64,000 nt of DNA from Marinobacter sp. ANT_B65 (GTDB lineage Bacteria; Pseudomonadota; Gammaproteobacteria; Pseudomonadales; Oleiphilaceae), in the NCBI RefSeq assembly GCF_002407605.1, contig NZ_NXGV01000002.1, positions 186,001-250,000 of the forward strand, read 5' to 3'. Each line of letters starts with the position of its first letter. Position 1 is the first letter of the stretch. Position numbers and translations under genes: made by a program. Positions 1-8,316 of this stretch are shown one piece after another. The notes below the pieces were generated by a model. It was not told the DNA's origin, did not search any database, and worked only from the letters and a program-made list of their open reading frames with translations.

Positions 1-1039
1 CTGCACTGATCCCCGCACCTCTCTCCATACGAGTGCGCACCCGTGGATCGTATTCATCGCCGTACTGCTGCAGCCACTCGCGGTGAATGTGATAGCTTTC
101 TGCCGCGGTGAAACCTCCGCCCTCGAGCAGTTCAGGCAGGGCATCCAGCACCGGTGCTGGCACCTCAACAATATGGGCTCCGCAATCTCTCAGTGTACGA
201 AGACTCCTGGAAAACGCCTCCGCAACGCCCGGAGAGAGATCGTTCATCATGTGATTGGTCGGCACCACAAAACGGCGACCGCGCAAATCAACCAGGGTGT
301 CCTGACGCCAGCGTTCACCGGCCATGACTGCATCCAGTCGTGCACAACACTCAACGCTGCGGGCAATCGGGCCTATGGAATCAAGACTGTCAGATAACGG
401 AAAAGAACCCTCGCGAGGGATTCGTTGCTGGGAAGGTTTGAACCCTACCAGCCCGCAGAAAGCAGCAGGAATACGCACCGAACCACCTGTGTCGCTTCCA
501 ATCGCAGCAACCGCCATTCCGTGAGCCACAGCTGAGGCAGCACCGGAGGATGACCCGCCGGATATCCGCCCCGGCGCCAGCGGGTTCGCCGGTGAGCCAT
601 AGTGCGGATTGAGCCCTAGCCCGGAGTAGGCGAATTCTGTCATGTTGGTGTGCCCGGTAATAACCGCGCCCGCCCGGCGCAGACGCGAAACAATCAATGC
701 ATCTTTCTTTGCAGGCTGTTTCCACCACCTGGAACCGGAATGGGTTACTTCCCCGGCAACATCAAACAGAACCTTGAGCGCTATCGGCAACCCGGCAAGC
801 TCACCCAGAGGCACATTCCCATTCTGGAGCGCATCAATGGCTGCAGCCTCGGCTTTTGCTGTGCTGTCGAAACGGGCGGTATACACCTGGTTAGCAGGAT
901 CATCAAACCGGTCAATATTATCCAGGCAGACCTCAAGCAACTGGCTCGCATACCACTTGTTCTGATGTATCCCATCGAGCAGCGACGATAAAGTCGCCTC
1001 TGACAGACCTACAGGCACCAGGCCAGACTGTTGCTTCAT
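1..1039 (-). CDS. Amidase-signature family hydrolase (3' end outside window)
   Basis: The reading frame is open from an ATG at 1039 to the left edge, so the C-terminus is missing. The protein carries the amidase-signature core: GGSSSGAASA follows PLAPGRIS, with the upstream lysine in ALKVLFD and a GSDTGGSVR segment. Together these supply the Ser-cisSer-Lys triad of the family. Members hydrolyse carbon-nitrogen amide bonds in the cytoplasm; the substrate cannot be told from sequence. The start overlaps the stop of the DUF2848 gene by 4 bases (ATGA), which indicates translational coupling and places it last in the TRAP operon. The context suggests a catabolic amidase acting on an imported compound rather than GatA, because no gatB or gatC is nearby. 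Confidence 0.88.
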   Translation of the reverse strand, partial: MKQQSGLVPVGLSEATLSSLLDGIHQNKWYASQLLEVCLDNIDRFDDPANQVYTARFDSTAKAEAAAIDALQNGNVPLGELAGLPIALKVLFDVAGEVTHSGSRWWKQPAKKDALIVSRLRRAGAVITGHTNMTEFAYSGLGLNPHYGSPANPLAPGRISGGSSSGAASAVAHGMAVAAIGSDTGGSVRIPAAFCGLVGFKPSQQRIPREGSFPLSDSLDSIGPIARSVECCARLDAVMAGERWRQDTLVDLRGRRFVVPTNHMMNDLSPGVAEAFSRSLRTLRDCGAHIVEVPAPVLDALPELLEGGGFTAAESYHIHREWLQQYGDEYDPRVRTRMERGAGISA

Positions 1040-1713
1040 TTCACCACCGGTAACGTCTTTATATGATAAGAATGTCCTAGCTCCCGGCCTGTTACCGGAT
1101 CCTCAAGAACCATGCGGAAAGCATCCGCAGGGCGCACGCCACCAATGACCGGCAGAGTGCCACACAGCATGGCCTGACCAGGTGCAAGCTTCGGATCTTC
1201 CAGTCCAAACCGTCGCAATAGATCCCTTGGGTGCAACAGACCCGTTACACCACCCTGCTGGTAGAGCTCCTCTTTGCCATCAAAGGTGGCATAAGAGGAT
1301 ATTTTAAGCTCATCCCAGTGATCAATAACACTTTCCAGCGTCCACAGCTGTTGGCCCACAGGCTTGGCACATACCTGTTTGGAATGCGCAACAGACCAGG
1401 CCTCGGCTTCCCGGTCGGTATGATCCGATCCAATGCCTACAAACGTGCCTTGCCGGGTACCAATCAGAACAACTTCCACTTCTCCGCTGGATTCATCACC
1501 CAATACCTGAACGGTTTCAGCTGTTGTCAGCTGATCAGCTGCCACGCGATAGAACAAAGGCGTACTTGAGGGTGGTGTAACGCCAATCGCCTTCAGCTCT
1601 TCTATGTGCTCATCGATTCCCGCCTGCTCACGGCCGGCCCATCCGGCAATAATGAGCTCTTCAACATCAATCTCAAGGGCGTCGTTAGTATCTGCCAAAT
1701 AAAACATTGTCAT
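1036..1713 (-). CDS. DUF2848 family protein
   Basis: A 225-residue cytoplasmic protein with no signal peptide or membrane segment. It matches my recollection of the DUF2848 family, with the conserved block GSDHTDREAEAW near residues 97-108 and a Lys/Gln-rich segment after it. No function is established for the family that I can name. Some members are annotated as fumarylacetoacetate-hydrolase-like, but I do not see enough to claim that activity. It sits between the TRAP large permease (36 bases upstream) and an amidase whose start overlaps its stop, so it is probably a catabolic enzyme for the compound imported by the transporter. Confidence 0.8.
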   Translation of the reverse strand: MTMFYLADTNDALEIDVEELIIAGWAGREQAGIDEHIEELKAIGVTPPSSTPLFYRVAADQLTTAETVQVLGDESSGEVEVVLIGTRQGTFVGIGSDHTDREAEAWSVAHSKQVCAKPVGQQLWTLESVIDHWDELKISSYATFDGKEELYQQGGVTGLLHPRDLLRRFGLEDPKLAPGQAMLCGTLPVIGGVRPADAFRMVLEDPVTGRELGHSYHIKTLPVVK

Positions 1714-1749
1714 AAAAGAATCCTGTTGTTGCTGTTTATGGATAAATAA

Positions 1750-3033
1750 TCAGTTCAGTATCCCGGGCAAATACAAAGCCAGAGCAGGGAACAGCACGAG
1801 CAGAACAACCATAACCATCATGAACCCGACATAAGGCATGGCTCCAATCATTACGTCGTTGAACGAGCCTCCTTTGCGAACGCTCTGCACTACATAAAGG
1901 TTCAACCCCACCGGCGGTGTGATCAGAGCCATTTCGATAAGAAGAATCAGCAGAATGCCAAACCAGATCGGATCAAAACCCAATGCAATAATAATGGGAG
2001 CGACGATCGGAATGGTGATCACCATCAGCGACAGTGTTTCAATGAAAAATCCAAGAACGATATACAGGCCAATGATGAGCAGCAGGGTCATATACGGCCC
2101 AAGACCAGCCGACTCCAGAAACGAGCTCAACTCACGGGTAATGCCCGTCGAAGCCAGAACGAAGTTGAGAAAATACGAGGCGATGATGATCAGCACGATC
2201 ATGCCTGTTGTGCGCATGGTCCCTTCCAGGGCTTCCATAACAACACTCGTACTCAGTTTACCCATGGACAGCGCAATAAGAAGGGCGCCGATAACCCCCA
2301 GAGAAGCGGCTTCTGTGGGCGTTGCCCAACCAGCGTAAATCGAACCGACCACAATACCGAACAGTGCCAATACCGGAACCAGGCTTGTCAGCCCGGAAAA
2401 GCGAGCGCGCCAGGAATGATGAGTGCTCGGCCCGCCAAGCGATGGCCGCCAGAGGCAGATAAGAGCCGTACCCAGAACAAACAGAAATGCCAGCAGCAAA
2501 CCCGGCACCAGGCCCGCTGCAAACAGCTTTGGAATTGAGGTTTCCGTAAGAAAGCCATAAACGATCAGGTTAATCGACGGTGGAATCATGATCCCGAGCG
2601 TACCGCCAGCAGCAATGGAGCCGGTGAACAACTTCGGATCGTAATTCATTGCCTTGCCCTGAGGAATGGCAACGGTACCAATGGTGGCGGCAGTCGCAAC
2701 ACTGGAGCCAGAGGTCGCAGAAAACAGTGTTGCGGTCGCAATATTAGCGTGAAGCAGACCACCGGGCAGCCAGGACAGCCAGCTCTCAAGTGCCCGATAA
2801 GTGCTCTTGGCAATACCGGTTCGAACCAGAATCTCGCCCAGCAATATAAACAGCGGTATAGCGATCAGCAGAAAGCTGTCAGACGCTGACCACAGTACAT
2901 CCCCCATCGCGTTAATCAACGGGAAGGGCGAAAAGAACTCATCAAGAAACAGTCCCAGCACAATGAGTGTGGCCGCAACCGGTACACTCAGGATTAGAAG
3001 CACCAACAGAACAGCCAGTGAAACAAGAATCAT
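1750..3033 (-). CDS. dctM: TRAP transporter large permease (DctM)
   Basis: A 427-residue, very hydrophobic protein with roughly a dozen membrane segments, typical of the 12-TM DctM subunit. Family marks include the ATAATIGTVAIP and GGTLGIMIPPSINLIVYG segments and a C-terminal LITPPVGLNLYVVQ. With DctQ it forms the sodium-driven inner-membrane channel that takes substrate from the periplasmic DctP protein. Its start overlaps the dctQ stop by 4 bases (ATGA), so the two are co-translated. The sequence does not reveal the substrate. Confidence 0.95.
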   Translation of the reverse strand: MILVSLAVLLVLLILSVPVAATLIVLGLFLDEFFSPFPLINAMGDVLWSASDSFLLIAIPLFILLGEILVRTGIAKSTYRALESWLSWLPGGLLHANIATATLFSATSGSSVATAATIGTVAIPQGKAMNYDPKLFTGSIAAGGTLGIMIPPSINLIVYGFLTETSIPKLFAAGLVPGLLLAFLFVLGTALICLWRPSLGGPSTHHSWRARFSGLTSLVPVLALFGIVVGSIYAGWATPTEAASLGVIGALLIALSMGKLSTSVVMEALEGTMRTTGMIVLIIIASYFLNFVLASTGITRELSSFLESAGLGPYMTLLLIIGLYIVLGFFIETLSLMVITIPIVAPIIIALGFDPIWFGILLILLIEMALITPPVGLNLYVVQSVRKGGSFNDVMIGAMPYVGFMMVMVVLLVLFPALALYLPGILN

Positions 3034-3626
3034 CGGGAGGCTTCCTTATTTTCTTCAGCGACCTGCTCATCAAGCGTTGGGCTACCGGCAATTCTTTGCA
3101 CATCTTCAATGTTGCCACTTAACAGGCCAAACAGAACGCGAAGCGATAGCAAGACAACCGCAATACCGAACCAGACAAGGCCTATCAGCCATAGCAGCTG
3201 AGGTATCCAGATGGGCGTACCAAGAGGAGTATTTGCCCGGGAACCGCCGGAATAAGAATGATGGGCAACATCGAACGCGGCTCCCACAATCAGCACACAG
3301 AAAAGCGCGAGGGACAGCATGGCAATCAGATCCAGCACGCTGCGCACACTGGTTGGCAATGTCAGGTACAACGCATCGATACGTATATGTGCTTTACGCA
3401 TAAGTGTGTAGGCAAAAGCCCAGCTCGAGCTGATGGCCATGATGTAACCGGTGAGCTCAGTGGCATGGACACTTGATCGTCCAAAAATCTGGCGTGACAG
3501 TACCTCGGTTGTGACCAGGCCGACGGTCAGCAGAATAAGAAGCCCCGCAGCCCGTGCCATCCACAATGAGCCGATATCTACACCGACAAGCAGTCGATCC
3601 AGCCCGCGATTGATCTGTTGTAACAT
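3030..3626 (-). CDS. dctQ: TRAP transporter small permease (DctQ)
   Basis: A 198-residue protein with four predicted membrane segments, as expected of the small TRAP subunit. The segment TTEVLSRQIFGRSSVHATELTGYIMAI is split around the usual first to second helix pattern. The C-terminal tail is acidic and soluble. It partners DctM, whose start overlaps its stop. A strong hairpin separates it from dctP upstream, an arrangement common in TRAP operons where the binding protein is needed in excess. Confidence 0.92.
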   Translation of the reverse strand: MLQQINRGLDRLLVGVDIGSLWMARAAGLLILLTVGLVTTEVLSRQIFGRSSVHATELTGYIMAISSSWAFAYTLMRKAHIRIDALYLTLPTSVRSVLDLIAMLSLALFCVLIVGAAFDVAHHSYSGGSRANTPLGTPIWIPQLLWLIGLVWFGIAVVLLSLRVLFGLLSGNIEDVQRIAGSPTLDEQVAEENKEASR

Positions 3627-3644
3627 AGAATTCTCCAGGGCAAA

Positions 3645-3669
3645 TGGGGGCTGCCTGCGACAGCCCCCA
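3645..3669 (-). terminator. Intercistronic hairpin between dctP and dctQ
   Basis: A perfect 9-base inverted repeat, TGGGGGCTG (3645-3653) and CAGCCCCCA (3661-3669), has a 7-base loop. It lies between the dctP stop and the dctQ start. There is no following T-run on the minus strand, so it probably causes partial attenuation or protects the dctP message 3' end rather than acting as a full terminator. It would give more binding protein than permease. Confidence 0.7.
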
Positions 3670-3690
3670 CTCTTTTAACTGACCACCACG

Positions 3691-4755
3691 TTACTTGGCC
3701 GCTTTAAGACCTGTTACTTTGCCGATGGTCTCGTTCCAGCGATCAACCCATTTCTGATCAACACGGCCAGCCCAGTTGGGTAGCAATGTTGCCTGCAGAT
3801 GACGGGACACTTCAGTGAAGTCAGCATCAGTTGCCTCAACCAGAACCATGTTCCCCGGCTCACCCCGCGCGCACTCACCGTTGCCTGTCAGGCAGGCGAT
3901 GCCTTCCCGAGTTTCTTCAACCGCGGACTCCCACACGAGATCCTCATAGTTAGCCTGAATTTCGGTCTGGAGCCAGTTCTGGGTGTCTGCTGACAGCGAA
4001 GCCCACTTCTTGCCATTCATTGCCGTGAGCACATAATCCCAACCACCTACAGGCAGCGGATAAAGATGCGTCGACACTTCCTGCCAGCCAGAGCTGTAGC
4101 CTGAGAGTGACCCGGTGACCGCACAGTCGATAACACCGCGCTGCAAGGCACCCGGCACCTCACTGAAATTCAATGTTATGCCTTCAGCACCAAGGGCTTG
4201 AACGAACTCGGCCGTGGTGCGCCCGCTCGCGCGAATTTTTTTGCCTTTCAGGTCTGCAAGCCCTTTGATTTCTGTGTTGCAGAAAACAACCTGCGAGGGA
4301 TAAGGCGCGATGGCGAGCAGTTGCGCATTGTCGAAGCGCTCAACAAATGCATCGGCGAGCACTGGTCGGTATGCGTTAGCTATCTTGCGTGCGGTCTCCA
4401 CGTCCGGAGCCATCATTGGCATATCCAGGCCTTCAAGCTCTGGAGCATCTTCCACAGCGTAGTCCGCCACGGTGGAGGTTACATCAATGACGTTGCGCGC
4501 CATCAAACGGTATACCTCACCTCCGCCCAGACCCATCTGGTCAAACGTGGTCACCTCGGTCGAGATCCGTTCGTCAGAAGCTTCAGGTACATGCTCCTGC
4601 CAGAACGGTTTTTCAAAGTTTTTGTACAGGGACAGGCTGCTCCAGCTCCCAACATAGGAAATGCTGGTGCTATCAAGCTCCTGAGCCGACACCTGTGCTG
4701 TGGCTGCAAGCATTACGACTGCCACTGCGGATACGAGATGCTTTCTTGTCGCCAT
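3691..4755 (-). CDS. dctP: TRAP transporter periplasmic substrate-binding protein (DctP)
   Basis: A 354-residue exported protein. It has a signal peptide over about residues 1-24, ending near VSAQ. The mature part shows the DctP fold marks: LADLKGKKIRASGR, whose arginine normally clamps a substrate carboxylate, the GVIDCAVTG segment and the YPLPVGGWDYV region. It captures a ligand, probably a carboxylate, in the periplasm and delivers it to DctQM. It is followed by an attenuating hairpin and then dctQ, dctM, DUF2848 and an amidase on the same strand. The ligand is unknown; the neighbouring DUF1445 and amidase genes point to a hydroxy, amino or amide derivative of an organic acid. Confidence 0.93.
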   Translation of the reverse strand: MATRKHLVSAVAVVMLAATAQVSAQELDSTSISYVGSWSSLSLYKNFEKPFWQEHVPEASDERISTEVTTFDQMGLGGGEVYRLMARNVIDVTSTVADYAVEDAPELEGLDMPMMAPDVETARKIANAYRPVLADAFVERFDNAQLLAIAPYPSQVVFCNTEIKGLADLKGKKIRASGRTTAEFVQALGAEGITLNFSEVPGALQRGVIDCAVTGSLSGYSSGWQEVSTHLYPLPVGGWDYVLTAMNGKKWASLSADTQNWLQTEIQANYEDLVWESAVEETREGIACLTGNGECARGEPGNMVLVEATDADFTEVSRHLQATLLPNWAGRVDQKWVDRWNETIGKVTGLKAAK

Positions 4756-4798
4756 TGCCTTCTTCCTCTTTTATTTATTTATTTGGTGTTACAGGGGC

Positions 4799-5602
4799 CT
4801 AAAGCAAAACCACCTGACTTTCAGGAATATCCGTGACCAACATGTGGCCCGGAGTATGTGTGATCGCAAACTCAACCCCCGAATCCATGAGAACCTGCTG
4901 TGGCGTAACCCCACAGGCCCAGAAAACCGGTATTTCATCAGTTGCTACAGAAACCGCGTCTCCGTAATCGGGTGACCCAAGATTCTCAATTCCTATCAAT
5001 GAAGGGTCGCCAAGATGCACCGGAGCGCCATGGGTCTGGGGAAAGCGCGTGGTGATCTGCACCGCACGGATAGCAGCTGCCGCCCGGAAAGGGCGCATGG
5101 AGACAACCATATTCCCGCTGAAGCCTCCGGCCTGGCGCAGTGGGATCGAAGTCTTGTACATGGGCACGTTGCACCCTTCATCAATATGGCGCACAGGCAA
5201 GCCATTCTGCAGCAGCGCGTGCTCAAAACTGAATGAACAGCCAAGAGCAAAGGTCACCAGATCATCGCGCCACACACCTGCAACATCTGTCTGTGTTCCG
5301 TCGAACTTGCCATTGCGGTATATGCGATAGGAAGGCACATCCCGGGCAATATCCAGATCCTCACCCAGAACATCGCATTGCCTTGCTCCCGGCTCACTGA
5401 CTGCCAGCACCGGACAAGGCTTGGGGTTCGCCTGGCAGAAACGCAGAAAGCCATTGGCCTGCTCTTCCGGAAGTATGACCAGATTGACCTGAACAAAACC
5501 GTTTGCCATGCCGGCTGTGGAACCAAGCAGAGAGCCATTACGGGCTGCCAGCCTGACATCTTCGGGCGTGATAAAGCGCCGGGGGCTATCCAACGAAACC
5601 AT
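4799..5602 (-). CDS. DUF1445 (YcsI-type) putative hydro-lyase
   Basis: A 267-residue cytoplasmic protein of the DUF1445 / putative hydro-lyase family. Recognisable blocks are [21 protein letters not shown] N-terminus, [35 protein letters not shown] and [10 protein letters not shown] followed by [12 protein letters not shown]. The family is related to the D-glutamate cyclase domain of vertebrate DGLUCY, so D-glutamate to 5-oxo-D-proline chemistry is one possibility, but that is inference. It is the first gene of the TRAP/amidase operon after a LysR regulator, with 43 bases before dctP. Confidence 0.85.
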   Translation of the reverse strand: MVSLDSPRRFITPEDVRLAARNGSLLGSTAGMANGFVQVNLVILPEEQANGFLRFCQANPKPCPVLAVSEPGARQCDVLGEDLDIARDVPSYRIYRNGKFDGTQTDVAGVWRDDLVTFALGCSFSFEHALLQNGLPVRHIDEGCNVPMYKTSIPLRQAGGFSGNMVVSMRPFRAAAAIRAVQITTRFPQTHGAPVHLGDPSLIGIENLGSPDYGDAVSVATDEIPVFWACGVTPQQVLMDSGVEFAITHTPGHMLVTDIPESQVVLL

Positions 5603-5657
5603 GATCCTGCCTTATTTTGATTTTTCTTAAAGCTAGCGCAGGTTCAATGATTAGCAC

Positions 5658-5680
5658 AAATCGAATTTTAGAATCGATTT
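5658..5680. promoter_or_regulatory. Candidate LysR operator
   Basis: An inverted repeat AAATCGA (5658-5664) and TCGATTT (5674-5680) with a 9-base AT-rich spacer lies in the 116-base gap between the LysR gene stop and the DUF1445 start. The position just upstream of the catabolic operon and the dyad form fit a LysR-type binding site. I cannot confirm binding. Confidence 0.4.
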
Positions 5681-5718
5681 TGATAGAAAAAGCTGATCAG
5701 TCCAACTTAATCTAGAAT

Positions 5719-6603
5719 TTATAAGGGTTTAGACCCAACGATTTTAAGGGAAAGATCCACAACGGCCCGCACAACATTTGCGCCCGGAGCTGAGCAATAC
5801 GCAACATTGAAAACCAGGTCGGGAATACTCGCCTCCACCGCGAACTCACGAAGCTCCCCCATTGCGAGTTCGTTTTTGATAATTTCCTTTGGTAAGGCGC
5901 TCACTCCGATGCCGTCTAACGCCATGCGGATTATAGTGGACAGAGAAGAACTGGAATGAATCTGGCTGGAATTGCTCATTTTATTGACCAATGAGCGAAT
6001 ATTGACGTGAGGCTCGCTCATTCTCGGATAGGTAATAATCGGGAGTTTCGCCAGTTCAGAGAGGCTTATGGGTTCAGGAGGTAACTCCAGTTTGGGACTG
6101 ACAACCCAGATCAGCGGGTAGCTATAGAAAGGCATATTAAAAAAGCCCTCCTGCTTCACCTCACCAATAAGGAAGGCGATATCAATCTCCCGTTTCGCCA
6201 GCTTTTCTGAAAGATTGACCGAGATATCAACGTCCAGCTCCAGGTTTATCGCCGGGTAGGTTTCACTGATGCTTTCTATCAACTCTGGCAGCCAGGTGTA
6301 TGCAACGGTTTCTGCAACACCCAGGCGAATAGTGCCCTGAATGGCTCCCGGACTGGCAACGGTTTCCAGTAATTCAGCGTGGAGCTGGAGAATTTTTTCG
6401 GCGTAAGACAGCACCTGCCGGCCTTCAGCAGTAAGCACTGAATTCCGGCCGGACCGGTCAAAGAGCTCGATGCCGAGCTCATCTTCCAGGCCAGAGATTC
6501 GGGCAGAAATTGTCGGTTGCGAGGCATACAGCTTTTTCGCTGTAGCACGAAAACTGCCAAGTTTGGCAATCCAGTAAAAGGTTTCCAGCGACTTGATTTT
6601 CAT
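5719..6603 (-). CDS. LysR-family transcriptional regulator
   Basis: A 294-residue regulator. The N-terminal winged helix-turn-helix covers about residues 1-60 (LETFYWIAKLGSF, ATAKKLYASQPTISARI, LEDELGIELFDRSGR), and a LysR substrate-binding domain follows. I start it at the ATG at 6603, which begins MKIKSLETF and is preceded by GGAAAGGG. An in-frame ATG at 6666 would add 21 atypical residues and overlap the upstream permease gene. It is transcribed towards the DUF1445/TRAP operon and probably controls it in response to the imported compound. Confidence 0.9.
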   Translation of the reverse strand: MKIKSLETFYWIAKLGSFRATAKKLYASQPTISARISGLEDELGIELFDRSGRNSVLTAEGRQVLSYAEKILQLHAELLETVASPGAIQGTIRLGVAETVAYTWLPELIESISETYPAINLELDVDISVNLSEKLAKREIDIAFLIGEVKQEGFFNMPFYSYPLIWVVSPKLELPPEPISLSELAKLPIITYPRMSEPHVNIRSLVNKMSNSSQIHSSSSLSTIIRMALDGIGVSALPKEIIKNELAMGELREFAVEASIPDLVFNVAYCSAPGANVVRAVVDLSLKIVGSKPL

Positions 6604-6640
6604 ACAAAACCCTTTCCAGACTGAGCGCAGGGCAATGACT

Positions 6641-7405
6641 TTAACCAGTCTCTGGCTTATCAACACTCCCCTGGCCCAAAACGATTAGCCACAAGCATGC
6701 AGTGAAAAGCGTGGCCACAACTATTGCCGGCCCTACCGGCACATCCCGGATCACCGAACAGGCAATCGCAAGGAGATGACCGATGATCGCACAAATCGAA
6801 GCCACAAGCGGCTTTTTACCATGAAGCGATCCAACGATGAGCGGAGTGATAATGAGTGTCGCAAACACCACATAAATACCCGCCAAAGACACAGCATAGG
6901 TTACTGCGATGGCGAAAACCGGCATAAAAAACGCCCCTGAGATCCAGCCAGGGGCCCAATAGCCAAGAAGCCAGACCAGCAATGCCATAACAGCGGTTGC
7001 GATGACCTGTTCCTGATTTGCCCATAGCAAATCGCCAGAAGCTGCGCGCTGCAATGCCTGGGCACCATGGGGGTCACCACTGACCAGCAATACGGCCAGG
7101 CTGGCACCCAACACATAGAGGATGCCGATCCCGGCCTCTTTCGCCTCACCAAGATGACGGAGAATCAGATGCACTGTCACTGCCGCCAGCAACGCAAAAA
7201 CCAGGCTTGTGACCGAGGCGCCAGCAAAATTCTGGTTCAGTACGAGAATGGTCCCTGCCAGGGTTCCCAGCGAAGCCCATTGCGCGATAGCAAGATCCGC
7301 AAAAATAACACCCCGTGCAATCACCTGGTATCCCAATGGCACCAGCAGAAAACAAAGCAGCACGCTTCCCAGAACCGGCAGAAGCATCCACTCATAGGCT
7401 ACCAC
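6641..7405 (-). CDS. Metal ABC transporter permease, ZnuB/AztB-like paralogue
   Basis: A 254-residue inner-membrane protein with about eight hydrophobic segments, of the ABC-3 (ZnuB/TroC) permease family. Typical marks are GVIFADLAIAQWASLG, EAGIGILYVLGASLAVLLVS and FATLIITPLIVG. I keep the GTG start at 7405 because AGGAGG lies 6 bases before it; it overlaps the binding-protein gene by 14 bases. An ATG at 7387 is a weaker alternative. It is the last gene of a cluster that has its own binding protein but no ATPase, so it may borrow ZnuC encoded at 11923-12654. Confidence 0.88.
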   Translation of the reverse strand: MVAYEWMLLPVLGSVLLCFLLVPLGYQVIARGVIFADLAIAQWASLGTLAGTILVLNQNFAGASVTSLVFALLAAVTVHLILRHLGEAKEAGIGILYVLGASLAVLLVSGDPHGAQALQRAASGDLLWANQEQVIATAVMALLVWLLGYWAPGWISGAFFMPVFAIAVTYAVSLAGIYVVFATLIITPLIVGSLHGKKPLVASICAIIGHLLAIACSVIRDVPVGPAIVVATLFTACLWLIVLGQGSVDKPETG

Positions 7406-8315
7406 CGGATTCCTCCTGCACGGTTGCTTCGAGTGTATTCACAATCATTGAAATCAGCCCGGCCAGCGTTTGTGTTTCACCAGAATCAGTCACTGTTCCC
7501 GGCACCACGAGAACCGGTTTTTGTATCTGGCCCGCCAGCCAGTTTGCGGGTTGTGGATCCTGATGGCCGGCGATCAGTATCGCATCCACATTCTTCAGAC
7601 CTGGTTCTGTCAGTAACTGGCTCAGGTGACTGGCGCTGGGGGGCAATCCGGGCTTGGGCTCCAGTTCGAACCTTGCATCCACACCAAGCCAATTCAGCAG
7701 GTAAGTAAAACTGGTGTGCTGAATAACAATAGAACGCCCCTGCAACGCCTCCGCTTTCTGCCGCCACTCGGCACGATGCTGGCTCCAACGCCCGCGCCAT
7801 CGTATATACCGTGCAAGGATATCTCCGGAAGCTTCCGGCCTCAGTTGCCCAAGGCGGTGCGCGAGAGCATCGGCAATAGCCGGAAGCTGATCCGGCGACA
7901 GATGCACATGAGGGTTACCCTCCGGATGCACATCTCCCATACTGCGATCGACATGGTCGTGGGGCGCGTGCAGTTGTGCATGCTCCGCCGCATAGAACAA
8001 ACCCGGGCGACCTGGCTGAACTGCGGAATTTGATGCCCGCTGCAGAAGCGTAGGCAGCCACCCCGCCTCAAGCGAAGCGCCGGTACAAACCGCGATATCG
8101 GCACGTCGCATGGCGGCGATCAGGCTGGGCCTGGCTTCAATATAGTGAGGGTCCTGCAGGTAGCTGGTTGCGGTTGTAATCTTTGCCTCCGGCAAGAATT
8201 CCCTTACCAGAGACGCCCATTCGGGCTCGCACGCAAACACCTGAAAATCCGCCCGGGCTGGCATAGATGCCAGACCAAGCAGGAGAACGACAAAGCACCA
8301 ACGGGTATAACCCAT
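7392..8315 (-). CDS. Periplasmic zinc-binding protein of metal ABC transporter (ZnuA/AztC-like)
   Basis: A 307-residue exported protein of the cluster A-I metal-binding family. The signal peptide covers about residues 1-22, ending PARA. Likely metal-ligand positions are His in QDPHYIEARPS, His in GNPHVHLSP and His in QHTSFTYLLNWLG, plus the AGHQDPQPANWL segment near the C-terminus. A His-containing loop (HAQLHAPHDHVD) lies between the first two. The ATG at 8315 starts 1 base after the porin stop. ATGs at 8327 and 8342 are in frame, but the shorter form gives the cleanest signal peptide. It differs from the ZnuA at 12814-13776, so the genome has two zinc-binding proteins. Confidence 0.85.
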   Translation of the reverse strand: MGYTRWCFVVLLLGLASMPARADFQVFACEPEWASLVREFLPEAKITTATSYLQDPHYIEARPSLIAAMRRADIAVCTGASLEAGWLPTLLQRASNSAVQPGRPGLFYAAEHAQLHAPHDHVDRSMGDVHPEGNPHVHLSPDQLPAIADALAHRLGQLRPEASGDILARYIRWRGRWSQHRAEWRQKAEALQGRSIVIQHTSFTYLLNWLGVDARFELEPKPGLPPSASHLSQLLTEPGLKNVDAILIAGHQDPQPANWLAGQIQKPVLVVPGTVTDSGETQTLAGLISMIVNTLEATVQEESGGSL

Positions 8316-8316
8316 A

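Noticed and set aside
6604..6666. Longer N-terminus for the LysR regulator
   Set aside because: The family begins directly at the helix-turn-helix; the extra residues overlap the permease gene.
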